A DNA stretch of 64,000 nucleotides from positions 434,001 through 498,000 of the forward strand of contig NW_026570287.1 of assembly GCF_019649055.1 (NCBI RefSeq). Reading direction: 5' to 3'. Below, piece by piece: positions 28,379-40,680 of this stretch. The translations under genes were made by a program, and so were the position numbers. Source of the stretch: Paramacrobiotus metropolitanus (taxonomy: Eukaryota > Tardigrada > Eutardigrada > Parachela > Macrobiotidae). The stretch's first letter is position 1. Every line of letters starts with the position of its first letter. The notes under the pieces were generated by a model. That model saw nothing but the letters and a program-made list of their open reading frames with translations, had not been told where the DNA came from and ran no database searches.

Positions 28379-31300
28379 TTAAATACCATCGGTTTTACCG
28401 GAGAAGCTAGCTTCAGGCATAACGTAGCTGATATCGTCCCACGGATGACGGTATAGGCCTTGTTTCAGTCTACGCTGGTCCAGATAGTGACCTAAAAACA
28501 ACAGATTTTTTAGTGATTTTTCAGCATCACTCTCCTGGACTATCACTGTTAAATCAATAAGTGACTGGGGCTATGACCAACATTTAAACATTTATTAAAC
28601 GATCCAACAATTTAGGGAAAACACCTAAACATCAGTATATATGTTTAAGTACACATCAGTATGTTCAAGTGTTTTGGTACAGACTTAGCACGTCTGAGAA
28701 AAGTGCCTGTTAACACACGCTTCAGATACCGAAATCCGAATATTTTTCGGAAAACGGGTTGTGACCACGATGGTTACCACTAACTTCGAATTTACTTGTA
28801 GCTAACAAGACCTTCCCACATTATTTACCTATGAAACCCATGCTGCGACCCAGAACGAAAATTCCGTTCAGGATGCCGATCTCCACGTATTCATTAGCCT
28901 CCTCCCGTGTAAAGCAGCCAGAAGAGCGAAACAGATCCAAAAACGACACCGCGATGAAGCCATCGACGTTCAGAATCAGATTCGGCTTCTTCTTGGTGGT
29001 AATCTTTTCCACTTCAAAGGCAAAATCCAAGACTGGAGTTGCCGGGAAGTGCTTCTTCACGTAGTCTCTCAACAGCACAATACGCATATCCGGATTGTTG
29101 ATCTGTATCAAAGTACAACAATACAATCAAACATTTAAGTTCGTATGGATCATAATGGATGACAATAACCGCAATCATTATTATGCGATACGCTAATTTT
29201 TAGTCCCTTTATAACAACAGGAGGGGCAAACGAAACATTGTCATCTTACAACTGTTGCAAAAAAATCAAAAACCCGTCATCAAGCTACGACATTTTCTAT
29301 GCCACACGAACTAGCCGGTGTCATAATCGTACCGATTTTACACGATGACCAATACCCATGATCGTCTGCCCTTTCTTCTTAGTTTCGTTCACGAAGTCCA
29401 TCGGTGATTGTCCGCTATCATAGGCTTCGCTGAACATCCTTGCGGCATCATCCAGAGCGCCACCGAAGCGATCACCCTATACAACAATTGTCCATGTGCA
29501 CCTTATAAAGTGTGCAAAACTTTATAATATTTTATAACTTTTCCTAAATTTAACAAGAAAATGCTACACAGAACCACTGTCGCAGGATGAAAGCCGTGGT
29601 GTTAAACAACAAAATTGTTTTCATAACATACAATGGTCAGCAGCCCCGAACACAAGCTGGACACCAGATCTTTGCCGGCGCGCGCGGTTACAATGGTGTT
29701 GTGAGCGCCACTGACAGCCGGACCGTGATCAGCCGTGACAATCAGGCACATTTCTAAGAACTTAGCAGCATACGGTGGTAGGCGGCGCTGGAACCACAGG
29801 AGACTCAGTACACCACCCACGCCCATGTCTTCCTTGAGAATGTCGGAAATCGGTATGCCAGCATACAACAACTCTTGGCCGCGTTCGTCACAAATACTGG
29901 TCATGAAGGAGGCCGGCTTGCGAATCAGACCCAGTTCTCGAGCCCAAGCGTAGTCCATCGGTACCGGCGGCGGTGGGGTATCTGGTGCGGGAACGATGGT
30001 GCCGTTGGCCACCAGGGAATTGTAGACTTCTCTGTCGGAACAATTCAAGCATGATACTTTCCATTTACTTAAATGTAAGTCTTTTTGTTCCTATGAAGTA
30101 ATTTTCAGGGTACTTTACCGGTTTTATCACACAAACCGATAATTCTGAGCCTTGGTACATAATACCGGTATATAAATACTGTCTTCGTTGTACAGTGGGT
30201 AACGACCGTAAGTTTCCATTTAAATTTTACTGTTGCGTAAAACTGACAACTACTACGCAGCTGTCAGTTTTACGCAACGTAACGGTGAGTTATCTCTTTT
30301 CTAATTATTAAATTTCTTAAATTGTTCAGTCAGTCTAACTATTTATCCTTTCCTGCACTTACATACATTTACATATGTTTGTCCAAAACAAATAGAACCT
30401 GTACTTAGTTTTCTGTAACATACCGAATATTTTCGCCAAGTTCGTCAAAGGACCGTGGGACCACAGCGCCGGCCTCGCGTAAGGCAGTATTCTTGGCCAC
30501 GGCGGTTTCTTTCTCTGCATTCGCACAGGCACCGGCATGCCCGAACTGCACTTCCGAGGAGAACATACTGGCGCATGTGCCAATACACCAGGCCACCACC
30601 GGCTTGGTAATCTTTCCGGTTTTGATGGCGTTGCAGATTTCGTACTCTTCCACACCACCCACTTCACCCAGAAGGACGATCATCTTGATCTCCGGATCCA
30701 GCTGATAGCGGAAGATGTGGTCGATGAAGGTCGTCCCGGGATACCGATCACCACCGATGGCGATACCCTCGTATACGCCATCTGACGCTCGACTGACGAT
30801 ATTATTCAGTTCGTTAGACATGCCACCGGATCTCGAAACGTATGCAACGCTGGAAAAAAGCAAGGGTATTAAGAAATGTGCACTATTACAGTATACTCAT
30901 GCCCTATGCCCAGTGTTAGGCGGACTTGATTAAGCCTTCTAAAATCTACCTCGACCGAAAAAAACAGATAATTATCTTAAAAAATTTATGGTCTCATACC
31001 TTCCAGGCCGATACAATTTGGAAGACAGGATATTGTCCAGCATGCCGCCCGTGTTGCCGATCTTAAAACAGCCAGGCTTAATGCCGCCCACTGTCGCCGG
31101 GCCGATAATGTTGATTCCCTTCTTTTTGGCAATGCGGTTCATTTCTCGCGTCAAGTTCTCCGGGATTCCCTCGGCAATGATCGCAATGGTGCGGATCTGT
31201 GGGTACTGCATGATTTCGAGAGTGGCGTCGTACGCCGAGCGCAACGACGCGAAGTTGACGACAACGTCCACTTCCGGGTGGTTTTTCATGGCCTCGCCCA

Positions 31301-34300
31301 AATTTCTCCACACTGCAAACGGTAACAAGAATTGTCAACATCTGTGGCAGAACCACGAAAAATGCATGCTTCTCAACTCACTGGGAAGAAGGATTTCCTT
31401 ATGTCCCCAGTAGAATTTCTGTTTGTGGTTGCCCACAAATGGATAGACCATGCAGGCCACCGAGGGTTCACGACGCGAACAAACAAAGTCAAAATCTAAC
31501 ATTTCTTGCACCGCTTTCGGTTGCATCCCCCAAATCATAGCTTTTGTTGTGCGCGAAAAAAGAGTATAATCTTTCACCGAAACGCCATCGCCATTGACTA
31601 ATCCCAAGGTTTTGCCAACAAAGGTTCCCACTTTCTGGAAGAACTGGTTCTCTTCTGGGCCTTTTGTGGAAGAACTGCTGCGCGACTTGGGTTCCGGTGT
31701 TTGATCACCGGTCTACAACGACAGCATGGTTTCATCACCTTGCTTGTAATGAGAACTTTTTCGAGCTCCCATTATTTTACTCTACATAGACTAATTCCCA
31801 GTCATACAAAATTCGAATGTTTCGAACAGCATAAACCTTCAATGCAAAAAATCGGCAATGTCCAGGAGTGCTGCCGAAAAATAACAAAAAGTTACCGATC
31901 GACGTCAGTCGTGCCTTATGGCTTCGTAATACCCAGTCTCTATTAGTAACGTAACGGCAATACTTTGTAAAAACTGTCACCAAAACATACGCCCCGTGAT
32001 CTTTAATAGTTTTGTTAAAGCAAAATAAAGCAGCTGCCCAAAGAGGCAAAGCCTCTCTTTATACCGGTTTTAAAACATGATTAAAATAAGGCAACGTCCT
32101 GATGTACTCCAGTAGGTAGAGAAGGGTGCCGAAGCAAAACCACAGCCAAGATTTTACCGATTTTCACCAAATAAATACAATCATTATTAGTTAACTAAAG
32201 CATAGATAAATATTACTTCATTAGGGCTTGAATATGTCTTATGTTTTAAAGCATACTATGTCGGATACCTACAGTATGGTGTATGAATAGCATTGGATAC
32301 CTTGTGTTATTAGCTAAATGATGGTGAGAAGGTGAACGTTTAAATTGTGGGAATAATGCCATAGAAGTCAAGTTTAACTCGGAAATTATCTGATGGTGAG
32401 TTTCTAAAAGAAATTTAATTTTAAGTTTGTAAACAGTCTATGTAATGGAAGAAATCAGCTATCCGCTGTGTGCGCACATCGTTGTTAAAAATCCTCTCAT
32501 TAGGTCAAAATCAGAATTTCAAACACTCACAATTCCTCCAGGAAGCAGAAAGTTCGCCGTCGAAAACGTTGGCGGTGCCGGAGCAGGGCTCGATTTGTAC
32601 TTCAACGCGTAGGCAACCACAGCCGTCATATGTGTCTCGGGGCCATAGACATGTATGGGGATGCCCAATTCTTGACCTAAAGATGCCAAACCGTCTCGAT
32701 ATTTTCTGGCAAACTGCCGTTTATTCTCTCACAGAAAACAGAAAGAAGCCAAGCTGATTCACTGACCGGTTTCGCGCATCACACGTAATCCTTCCTGGTA
32801 ATTTGGTCCACCGCGGCGCACATAGATGATTATGTTGTACTCGATTATAGGCACCTTGAATTCTTTCAGGGCTTGGACGATTCCCTACAGGGGATGATTC
32901 ACATGTTGCATAAGAGTAATAATGATTATTACCTAATAGCATAATTTATCAACAGTGAAAAGTCCATCCAAAAAATAAACGAAAACGGAGAAACTGGCTT
33001 AACGAAATTTATTTTCATTTAGTTTTTTTACAGTATTTATTTTTTTTATTCTAGCCCGCTTAATCGATAACATAATTTTCCAGTTCATTCGACAAGGAGA
33101 AACATCTTTTGCAAGAAAATTACCGAAAATGTCGCGGCAACGTTTGTGAAATTGGCGATGCCTCCACCGATAATCAATACTTTTCCCTCAGGATGGTGCT
33201 CCTTCGTCATGAGCGTCAGAATAGTTTTTGCATATTCATAAGTCTGGTGTTCGGTTGGCGCGCCGGAGTATTCACCATAGTTAGCCAGCTCTGCTGATCC
33301 GCCCAAGTCACAGATCGTGTCCGCATAGATAACGGACGCTCCGCCACCGGCTACCATCGTCCAGATGCGTCCCTTGGGATTGAGTACTGTCAGCTTAAGC
33401 GAGGCTCCGCTCTTCGCATCGAGATCAGCAATGAAAGCCTCCTCGGGATAGGCATCGCGACCGAACGGCGGCGGGAAGTCAACTTTTCCCCATTTGGAGT
33501 GGGCCATGAAGTCGGCAGTCGCATCCAGTTTCGCCGCCAAATCCAGAATGTAGACGCGGTTGCTGGATACCACTATAACGAGTCCACGTATTTTTATTAT
33601 ATTCATATAGGAATGCTGACAATTCGTACCCAGTGGATTGATTTCCAAGTAGGTGAAAAAGAGATCCACATACAAATTGTAGATGCCGAAAATAAATTCT
33701 GACAGAATTCTACAAACCAAATTCAGTCAATGCAACACAAAGCAAACAGGATAATCAGGTAAGTTTCCTTACGTCTGGACTCCGGCTGGGACATTGGATA
33801 ATAATTTCGCCTGGATGTCGGAAGCCGTGGGTTTTTCGCCGGTCGCCACTTCCACACGCAGCGCCTTGGAATCCACATCGCCCACATCGACTCCGCCTTC
33901 GGTGGTGAACATGATCGTATCGCCATTACGGTGTGAGAAAATCGCCAAATAGTATTCTTCGTTCTGTAATCAGATTGAACTTGAACTCTCGTATGATCGT
34001 TGACGAAAAGTCCTAACCGGTGGAAAGGAACGTTCAAATATTCAAATTCCAAATATTCAAGAATGTAAAATTCAAAATTTAATATCATAGCAGACTGTAT
34101 TTGCAGTTATTGCTTGCTCCTTAATCACCCGTGACCAATAACGTGTTTAGTAAACAAATTCAGTTTAATAATTATAAAATTTAGTGTTCAGTAATAAAGA
34201 AAATAATAAATTTAGGGAGAATGTGTGACAAAAGGACGAAACAGTAATATATTTTTTTCCAAAGAAATTATGAATGCAGAGTCATTAACTTCGAAAGGAG

Positions 34301-35484
34301 AATTTTTAAAAATTCTTAAAGAATGTTGTTTTTGCGTTTGATGAAACGAGCAAAATGCTAACAGCGAGCTTTTCGTTTGCAGTCATGAAGAAACTGCATA
34401 AAAAATGGCTTAGCATATGAAGAGCAACAAAAAGATTTCTTGCATCATCCGAACTTCATTTTTTTTCAACCCGTGCGTACCGGTTGATGCGGAACAAAGG
34501 GTTCGATAATGAAATTCCTCAGCTTCCCATGAGCTTTGCCCACCGCCACATCCTTCCCGCGGCGCGCCTCCACCCATTCCTTGACTCCCTGGTAATCGGA
34601 ATTAACGTGGATAAGCCCGAGTTTACCACGTCGCTTGATGAGCTGATCAGGCTTGACAACTAGTCTCTGTAACAAGACAAGCAGAAATCTTCACTAGTCA
34701 ATCAATAAGCGCAAGGAAAAAATTACCCGAATTGATCGCTTCAACAAGCAGCTAAAGAGCGAGAGAGAAAGAGCGGGAGCGGAAGAGGAGCAAATTTCTT
34801 AGATGACTGTCATGTTACGTCAAAACCGACAAGGGTCGGCTTAAATCATTAAACGAGTCCCTGCCTCCCTGGTTTGCGCTGGCTTCCGGTCTGCGGCCAG
34901 GGAATTGTGAGCACGATCTGTCGTTAGACTGACAAGACTGTACTGCACAATCAACGACTGAACCACTGGTTGCTCTTTCTGCCTCTCACTCTCTCTCTCT
35001 TCTCTCCCGTTTACCACTTTCCGCTGAAAAATCGTTAGGAAGCCTTACACACAAAGAAATACAACCGCAACTCTCTGCCTGTCATCACGGCGGCGGTTAT
35101 TTTTGCCTCCTTACGGGCATGCTCTCCAGAAAACGCAACATGAGACAAGCACGCGCCTAATCTACAAGTTTGTCCAGGCAATTTGCATCAGAAATCGATA
35201 AGACAATCGACATCCCTTTATGCTCGCGTAGGCAGTGCCGCCGCTACTGCTGCTGTCGTGCCAGTGTAATATAATGTCAAGTGGAACGCCATGCAAAAAG
35301 AAAAGATGAAACTGTTTTTACTTGCCTCCACGGATAACCACGGATGCTCGTCAGGTAATCGATGAAGATCTGTGTGCTCGTCGATGGTGACGAACTTGGG
35401 CTTGACGAGTGCATTGTTGGGGATCGATAAATGCTTGACCAAAAGGGATTTGCCCGTGGCTTCCGAAATGGCTTTAGCGCTCAT
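28379..35484 (-). CDS. ACLY: ATP-citrate lyase (ATP-citrate synthase), complete
   Basis: This enzyme converts citrate, CoA and ATP to cytosolic acetyl-CoA and oxaloacetate. Fourteen exons join in frame: 35484-35332, 34666-34481, 33963-33773, 33709-33630, 33572-33124, 32884-32767, 32676-32531, 31712-31382, 31312-31000, 30849-30424, 30031-29632, 29476-29333, 29102-28829 and 28491-28379. They give about 1,107 residues (human 1,101). The start [15 protein letters not shown] matches the family N terminus. The ATP-grasp and CoA-ligase parts carry [21 protein letters not shown] and [20 protein letters not shown]. The phosphorylated catalytic His is in [10 protein letters not shown]. The citrate-synthase-like C-terminal domain has [13 protein letters not shown] and GIGHRVKS. 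A variable Ser-rich linker (about 31630-31712) replaces the mammalian regulatory segment. Exon 1's donor is the uncertain point: GTGGAG at 35331 keeps frame, while the stronger-looking GTAAAA at 35321 does not. Confidence 0.96.
30232..30278. repeat. Perfect 17-bp inverted repeat in an ACLY intron
   Basis: GTTGCGTAAAACTGACA at 30232-30248 is exactly complementary to 30262-30278, with a 13-base loop. It lies in the intron between ACLY exons 9 and 10 (30032-30423). Confidence 0.7.
34985..35007. repeat. CT/GA microsatellite in ACLY intron 1
   Basis: A CT-dinucleotide run (CTCTCTCTCTCTTCTCTC) lies here, and a GA-rich tract (GAGAGAGAAAGAGCGGGAG) lies about 230 bp below it near 34758-34780. They sit in the first intron of ACLY and could act as GAGA-type elements. 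That role is inference only. Confidence 0.55.
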
Positions 35485-36793
35485 TGCCGCAAATGAAGGG
35501 AATTAATCGGGATGAAGGAGAGGGTTGGCTGGGGATCGTCTAATCACTCTAATGGTCCACAAGAGCAGATGAGCACGCTTTTCTGAACAGGTGGTTCGCG
35601 CCTGCAGTCTGTAATCAGCGAAAATGTAAGACGCCGAAATACGGATTGCTGGTCAATCGCTGCTTCGCATGGCCTGGCAGCACAAAAAATTTTTGAACTG
35701 TAACACATAAATCAGATGAGTAACGTAACCGCGAGTCAATTAGAACTTGATCTGTGCCGGCGCTGGCCAAACGATGTGAAAATACTGTAAATGTGTGCCA
35801 GGTGGCACAAAATTGTAGACTACTGCAAAGAGTGAAGAAAAATTCAAAACAAACTCGCGCATTCAGCCAGCAGCGTCAAGCGGACCGCTCAGGTTAATCA
35901 GTTACGTGTAAAGCCGCCGTTTAGACTGTGACCGACAAGTTTAACATCGTAGGTTCAGGTTGCAAGTAAGTACATGGCTTAAAAAAGGATTAAAAAGCCG
36001 ATAGAATAATAAGTAATATAAACCCAATTATAAATCTATAATCATTTAACCGAAACTAAAAATAAGCCCTCTTTAGGATTAATGAAATAAGTGCAACGGA
36101 TTACATCATCATTCATGGCAATCTCAGTTTGGGTCAGCATACAACACGTACGAAGTTTACCACCTGCCACCTTGGGCGGAAGTGGGAGCTAAAAATGTTT
36201 TAGCATCACACAAGCGCAAATCTGGAAACCGAATATCAATAATTGTTACCATTTTACTTTTTATATAAAATATGGTGAATCTGAACTGCATAGTAAACCA
36301 CCCTAATCAAACAGTGGTCACTTCATGAGCTACGTCGAAAATTTTAAATCGCTACCGAGCTATGCGTACGTTCCGTAGAAACGTGCGTCTTAAAGTGAGC
36401 ACGGGTCAAAATACGGCAGATGAATGCGCCAAATTTGTGAAACTGCACGCACGAAAGAAAACGTACGGTAAAAGTTGTTTAACGTTAACCATAAGGTCTA
36501 AGCCGAGTTACCGATGGTGTGACCCGTCTTCTGGCGTTAACGGCTGAAAAATACCTGAAAATGCGTGCGCAACTCAAGCAGGCAAACCGTAACTCACTGT
36601 TACCCACGTAGAGTACGTAGATCTTCAGCAAGGAAGCAAAAGTTATCGGCAAGCATACGACTGTGTACTGCAACACCGGCACCAGAAAGCATGAGAAAAT
36701 GTGACTGTCCACGGAAGCGCTTCAGTTTTATATCGCTCGTAGCCCTTGATCTACGAACGAAGAGGCGGAGTAAATTCGTATGTAGTCGCTATT
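35485..36793. other. Intergenic region upstream of ATP-citrate lyase
   Basis: About 1.3 kb between the ACLY start and the 3' end of the small - strand gene at 36794. It should contain the ACLY promoter. No TATA box was recognised at a suitable distance, and no exon with family resemblance was found. Confidence 0.5.
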
Positions 36794-37488
36794 TTACGTA
36801 TCCAATGAAAATCTTTCATCGTGCTCAACGGCAAATAGGCTCCATTCCGTAAAACTTTCGAAAATCCGATTCGGTTTAGCTCTCGCAGGAAAGGGGGTGT
36901 GAGCTGATAAGGCGTTACAAACCCCGCCTGATTTTGTATACGCACCGCATTGCTTTTCCGTAGTCCGTACGAGCACAACAGCACAACTCGTATCGAAATT
37001 TTCAAAATTTGTTGTGGTTTGAACTGCTTCATCGCATGCCCCGCGCAGATTCACAGCACTTTTCACACGAAGAAAGAGAACCACATTGCTGTGGAATTCC
37101 TTTAGCAGGTTTTAATTTCTTTTTATTTTTTTATCTGTTTTTATCCCCTTTTATTTTGTTTGTGGTTAGGAATTTTTAGCATCTCGGCTTCACTTTACTC
37201 ACCATTGAGGGCTCAGGGATTCCTCGAAACAAAAGGTAGGTTCACGAATCACGGCTCCAGAAGTGGAGTCGTTATCGGGTGGAATGATCAGGTTCTGTAA
37301 ACAGTAAATCAGTAAATTAACAACGAAACCACCTACCATTGTTAATTGACTGCAAGAGCTTAGAAACGCTTATTTTATGAAGCAGACAACACCAGAGTAA
37401 CATTAATCTGGTTGTCATTCTGTATCGTGTCAATAGGATCGTAGAACAGCTCTGTAACTGTATATTCTGCACTGTTTGCAGCAGTCAT
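36794..37488 (-). CDS. Unrecognised small protein, head-to-head with DET1
   Basis: I do not recognise this product. Three - strand exons join with matching phases: 37488-37402 (ATG start; donor GTTACT), 37294-37203 (TTACAG acceptor, GTGAGT donor) and 37088-36794 (CACAG acceptor, TAA stop). They give about 157 residues. The N terminus reads MTAANSAEYTVTELFYDP. Exon 2 contains NLIIPPDNDSTSGAVIREP and FCFEESLSPQ, and exon 3 starts CNVVLFLRVKSAVNLRG. No signal peptide, membrane segment or known motif is obvious. The support is the clean splice boundaries on exon 2, the phase agreement (0, then 2) and non-random amino-acid composition in exons 1 and 2. Exon 3's later part is less convincing and could be spliced further. 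Confidence 0.5.
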
Positions 37489-37512
37489 TGAGTGGTGTAT
37501 TCGCATTTGAAG
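37489..37512. promoter_or_regulatory. 24-bp interval between divergent start codons
   Basis: The - strand gene's ATG ends at 37488 and the DET1 ATG begins at 37513. The two 5' untranslated regions must therefore overlap or be spliced, and the pair would share a bidirectional promoter. No TATA box is present. This is inferred from gene positions only. Confidence 0.4.
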
Positions 37513-40500
37513 ATGGCGGACGGGAGCATGAACCACGAGAGCCCCCGAGCTTTCGTGTTAAGCCGAAGATTAGCTACTCCCTCCGTAGTGCGATCCAGCA
37601 TTCCTAGCACATCATCTAGCGCTTACAATGAGTTCGAGAACCTGTTCGCTCCCCCTCTACCTGCACGGGTCGTCATCAAGCAGTCGTCCTCGTCGCCTGT
37701 GCTGGCCCGATCCGAATCTGCATCGGCATTCAAATTCCCCATTCCCCCGGCAGTTATACCCAACGGACATGGAGTGTCATGTGGGTTTTATCAAAAAGAA
37801 TCTTACTGCTGGTTGTTGCGCAAAACTGTTCAGAAAATGGCTCGTTACGTCGGTTTTTTGTCGTTATGATGGCTTTACTGTGCCGTCTAAATGTGTTTAT
37901 GCGTGTATATATTTTGTATCACAAAGTGCGTTGTCTGGTTTGCTGAAAAAACGGTTGTCTGCAGCCTTGTCACATCGATCGGAGCAGCATCTGCCCGGGC
38001 CGTCCACGAGTGAATCGCTGAAGCGGGTGGCGTCGCTGGGTGCCGATCTGTCAGCGTACGAGGAGCCCGGGTCTTCCGATTATCCCAAGCGTTTCTGCCG
38101 CAATGTCAATGTCTCCAGCAACTGGCAGAGTATGGAGTCGCTGGCGGCGTCCACCCGGAAATCGGTGAATGAGCCGAATTTGGCGGCGGTGCTCTTGCGA
38201 CGGGAATTACCGGATGCATTTGGCAAGCACAGCATGGTGCCGATGAGAGTACGCTGTTCTTTCTTCCGCTGTAATTTTATCGATCACAAACGTTTACACG
38301 TGAATTGACTGGATTAATTTAATGAAAATTATACGTACTATCGTAGCTCTTTAAGAACTTGGTTCTCGTTTGCTTTCGCAGAATCTTGATCGCGAATTCT
38401 ACTCATGCATCACACCGAACATGACGGTTTTGGATGTTCAGCATCCGCCGCTGTTTATTCGCAAATTTTCCCCGGATGGGCGACACCTGTCCGCTTTCAG
38501 TAACGATCTCCGATTCCTCATCCTGTTCCGGTATCAGGGAGCCGGGGCGGTGGGCAAGTTCTTCCCGAATCCTGATGCTTTGATTAATCCAGAAGAAGAT
38601 CAGCAGCTGATGCAGCGGGAACTGTTTTCCACGTTATTCCGGGAAAAAGCCCGCATCCGTATCATTCCGGAGGCTAATGATCCGGCTCAAATTTGCCGGG
38701 ATTTCAGCCTGTACACTATGGACAGCAAGTTCCTTATCATAGGTACGAAACGCATCACTAGAATTACAGTTTGGTAGTAAAGCAAAATAACGTGCGTATA
38801 TTTGACATATTGCTGTTAAGTAAGTTCCCCGTTGTAATTATTAATTTCATTTTTCAAATGGTTCACGGATATTGTAGTTACTACTGGACCGTCTGTTTTC
38901 GACGAGGATAGCGGCCCGGAGATCCGCCAAACCAACGAATCTCTGACTAAACATGAACGTTCACCCTTGGAAGACTACCGATTTGTCATCGTCAATATTC
39001 AGACGTGTGCTATTTGGGATGAGTTGGAATTTCGATTTGATCGGATTACTGTATCCAACAGCGTGGGCGTCTATCTTTGTGGGAACATTTTGTCCATTCT
39101 GTCCATACAGCACCAGCGGATTAGCATGTACACTGTAAGTTTTGATGGTATTACTACGCTGTTAACCAACAGTTGCAGTCTATTTTAATCTGACTTTTCA
39201 GAGATTAGCTCGTACGAGTATTAACAACTGCGTCAATCTGTTTTTGGTGCTTGATATAAGTTTTGAAAACAGATAATTCCGGATGCAGTAGTTTTTTTTA
39301 TTTGGAAAAGATATACTTGTAGTAATAATGCAGATTAGCACATCTCCAGTTCATTGGTTTCTGCTCTCTTGTAAATTAGGTTGCTGATGGCAAACTGACC
39401 CCGTATCGCACCCTTGGCCAGTATTGCTACGGCGAGAATGATCCCGGTCAGACTTTATGGACCACTCTGTATCCCATCGTGGCACCATGCGAAGAAGCTT
39501 TTATGAGCACTATGAAGCAGAAGCTGTTTTTGACATTTTTCCGCATGGCCAAGAAAGATGCCAAAGACACGAAATCATATGGGCCGCTCATGGAATTCCA
39601 CAAACAGTATCCCTTCTATAAACGCTTGAAGATGTGGAAGTTTCAAATGCTGGATACCAACAACCTCCTCATTAAATGGGCACCGGAAGATGTTGTGCTT
39701 AGTCGCACAGCAGACCCATCCAACTATCCACAGTTCCTGAGTTTTTTCGATATTGAAGAATGCAGTTTTTATGCCGTGTACGAGCACCGTCAGGAAAGTA
39801 TGCTGAACTGGTACGAGAAGCACCGGGATGAATTTCGCAATGCAGCTGCACAACACCCGGATTTTCAAGTGGACCCTTTGCATTCTCGTATGGCATATGA
39901 ACGGGTGAAACGGCTAACGATGAACTCGAAGTAGGTTGTGTTGGCGGGAATGCTAAAAAATGGTTTGCGGTATCTAACCCTTTTGCCCTAAATTGCTCTT
40001 TAATTGCAATTACGATGTTGGATGCTTTACAGAGCTGGCGGAGGAATGCGAGACACGTGTGCGCGTTTGTTAGCTCAACTTCCGATTGCCTGCCAGAATT
40101 TCTCTCCCAGTCCTTACGTCGATATGTCATTGTTCCATTACGATACTTCGCTTATATCCAATGTCGAGCGAGCGAAGAGCAAGTCGGACGAGCCGATTCG
40201 GTAAGTTTTCTTGCAAGAATGCAAGATATATATTGTTGTCCAATTGAGTCTATTATGAACAACGAAATCAAATGCATTTATGTGTTTCAGTTATCAGAAA
40301 CGTTTCGGTTGTCAGAAACGTTTCGGTTGTCAGAAACAAACTCATTTGGAAAATGTACTGCTAGTTGGGTGTCTGCTTTCTGTTAACACCCATCGCTCGT
40401 TCATTAGCCAGAATTGTGATTAAGTTTAATTTTAGTTGTTTTTGTTGAATTTGGTTGTTGGCATTTTTAACCCCAGGAGCTGTTTTTCAGATTTTACACT

Positions 40501-40680
40501 CGGCAGTCTGGAACGCTGAAGTTTACGCTGAACGTGTCTCGAAACTCCGGTGGACGTCGTACTAAGCGGTTCGTTACGCATATTTTCCATCCAACCGATC
40601 CACTAATCATCACCTGTGAGAAGCCGGGTATTCAGATCTGCGATACGGAAGTGCATCTGCATATCCGCCGTCCAGCGTAA
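37513..40680 (+). CDS. DET1: DET1 homologue (CRL4 ubiquitin ligase subunit)
   Basis: DET1 works with DDB1 and DDA1 in CUL4-based ubiquitin ligases, with COP1 as substrate receptor, in the nucleus. Seven exons join in frame: 37513-37780, 37965-38248, 38382-38742, 38878-39134, 39380-39930, 40033-40200 and 40491-40680. They give about 692 residues. Family landmarks in order are PPLFIRKFSPDGRHLSAFS (human PPCFLRKFSPDGRYFIAFS), SPLEDYRFVIV, ILSILSIQHQ, RLKMWKFQMLD with IKWAPEDVVL, ARLLAQLPIACQNFSPSPY, YVDMSLFHYD and the C-terminal THIFHPTDPLIITCE. The N terminus is about 150 residues longer than in the human protein and is Ser/Pro-rich. The first in-frame ATG (AAGATGGCGG) was chosen as the start. 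No frame breaks are seen. Confidence 0.92.
40291..40337. repeat. 18-bp tandem repeat, about 2.6 copies, in a DET1 intron
   Basis: The unit TTGTCAGAAACGTTTCGG (first copy TTATCAG...) is repeated from 40291. Each full copy contains the palindrome GAAACGTTTC. It lies in the intron between DET1 exons 6 and 7. Confidence 0.8.

Noticed and set aside
33085-33123. Extension of the ACLY exon past 33124
   Set aside because: The frame stays open by chance beyond the GTAATT donor; the family sequence continues at 32884 (GIVQALK).
36362-36852. Basic + strand frames (36362-36547 and 36565-36852)
   Set aside because: Arg/Lys-rich translations without motif or splice pattern, in the region opposite the small - strand gene.
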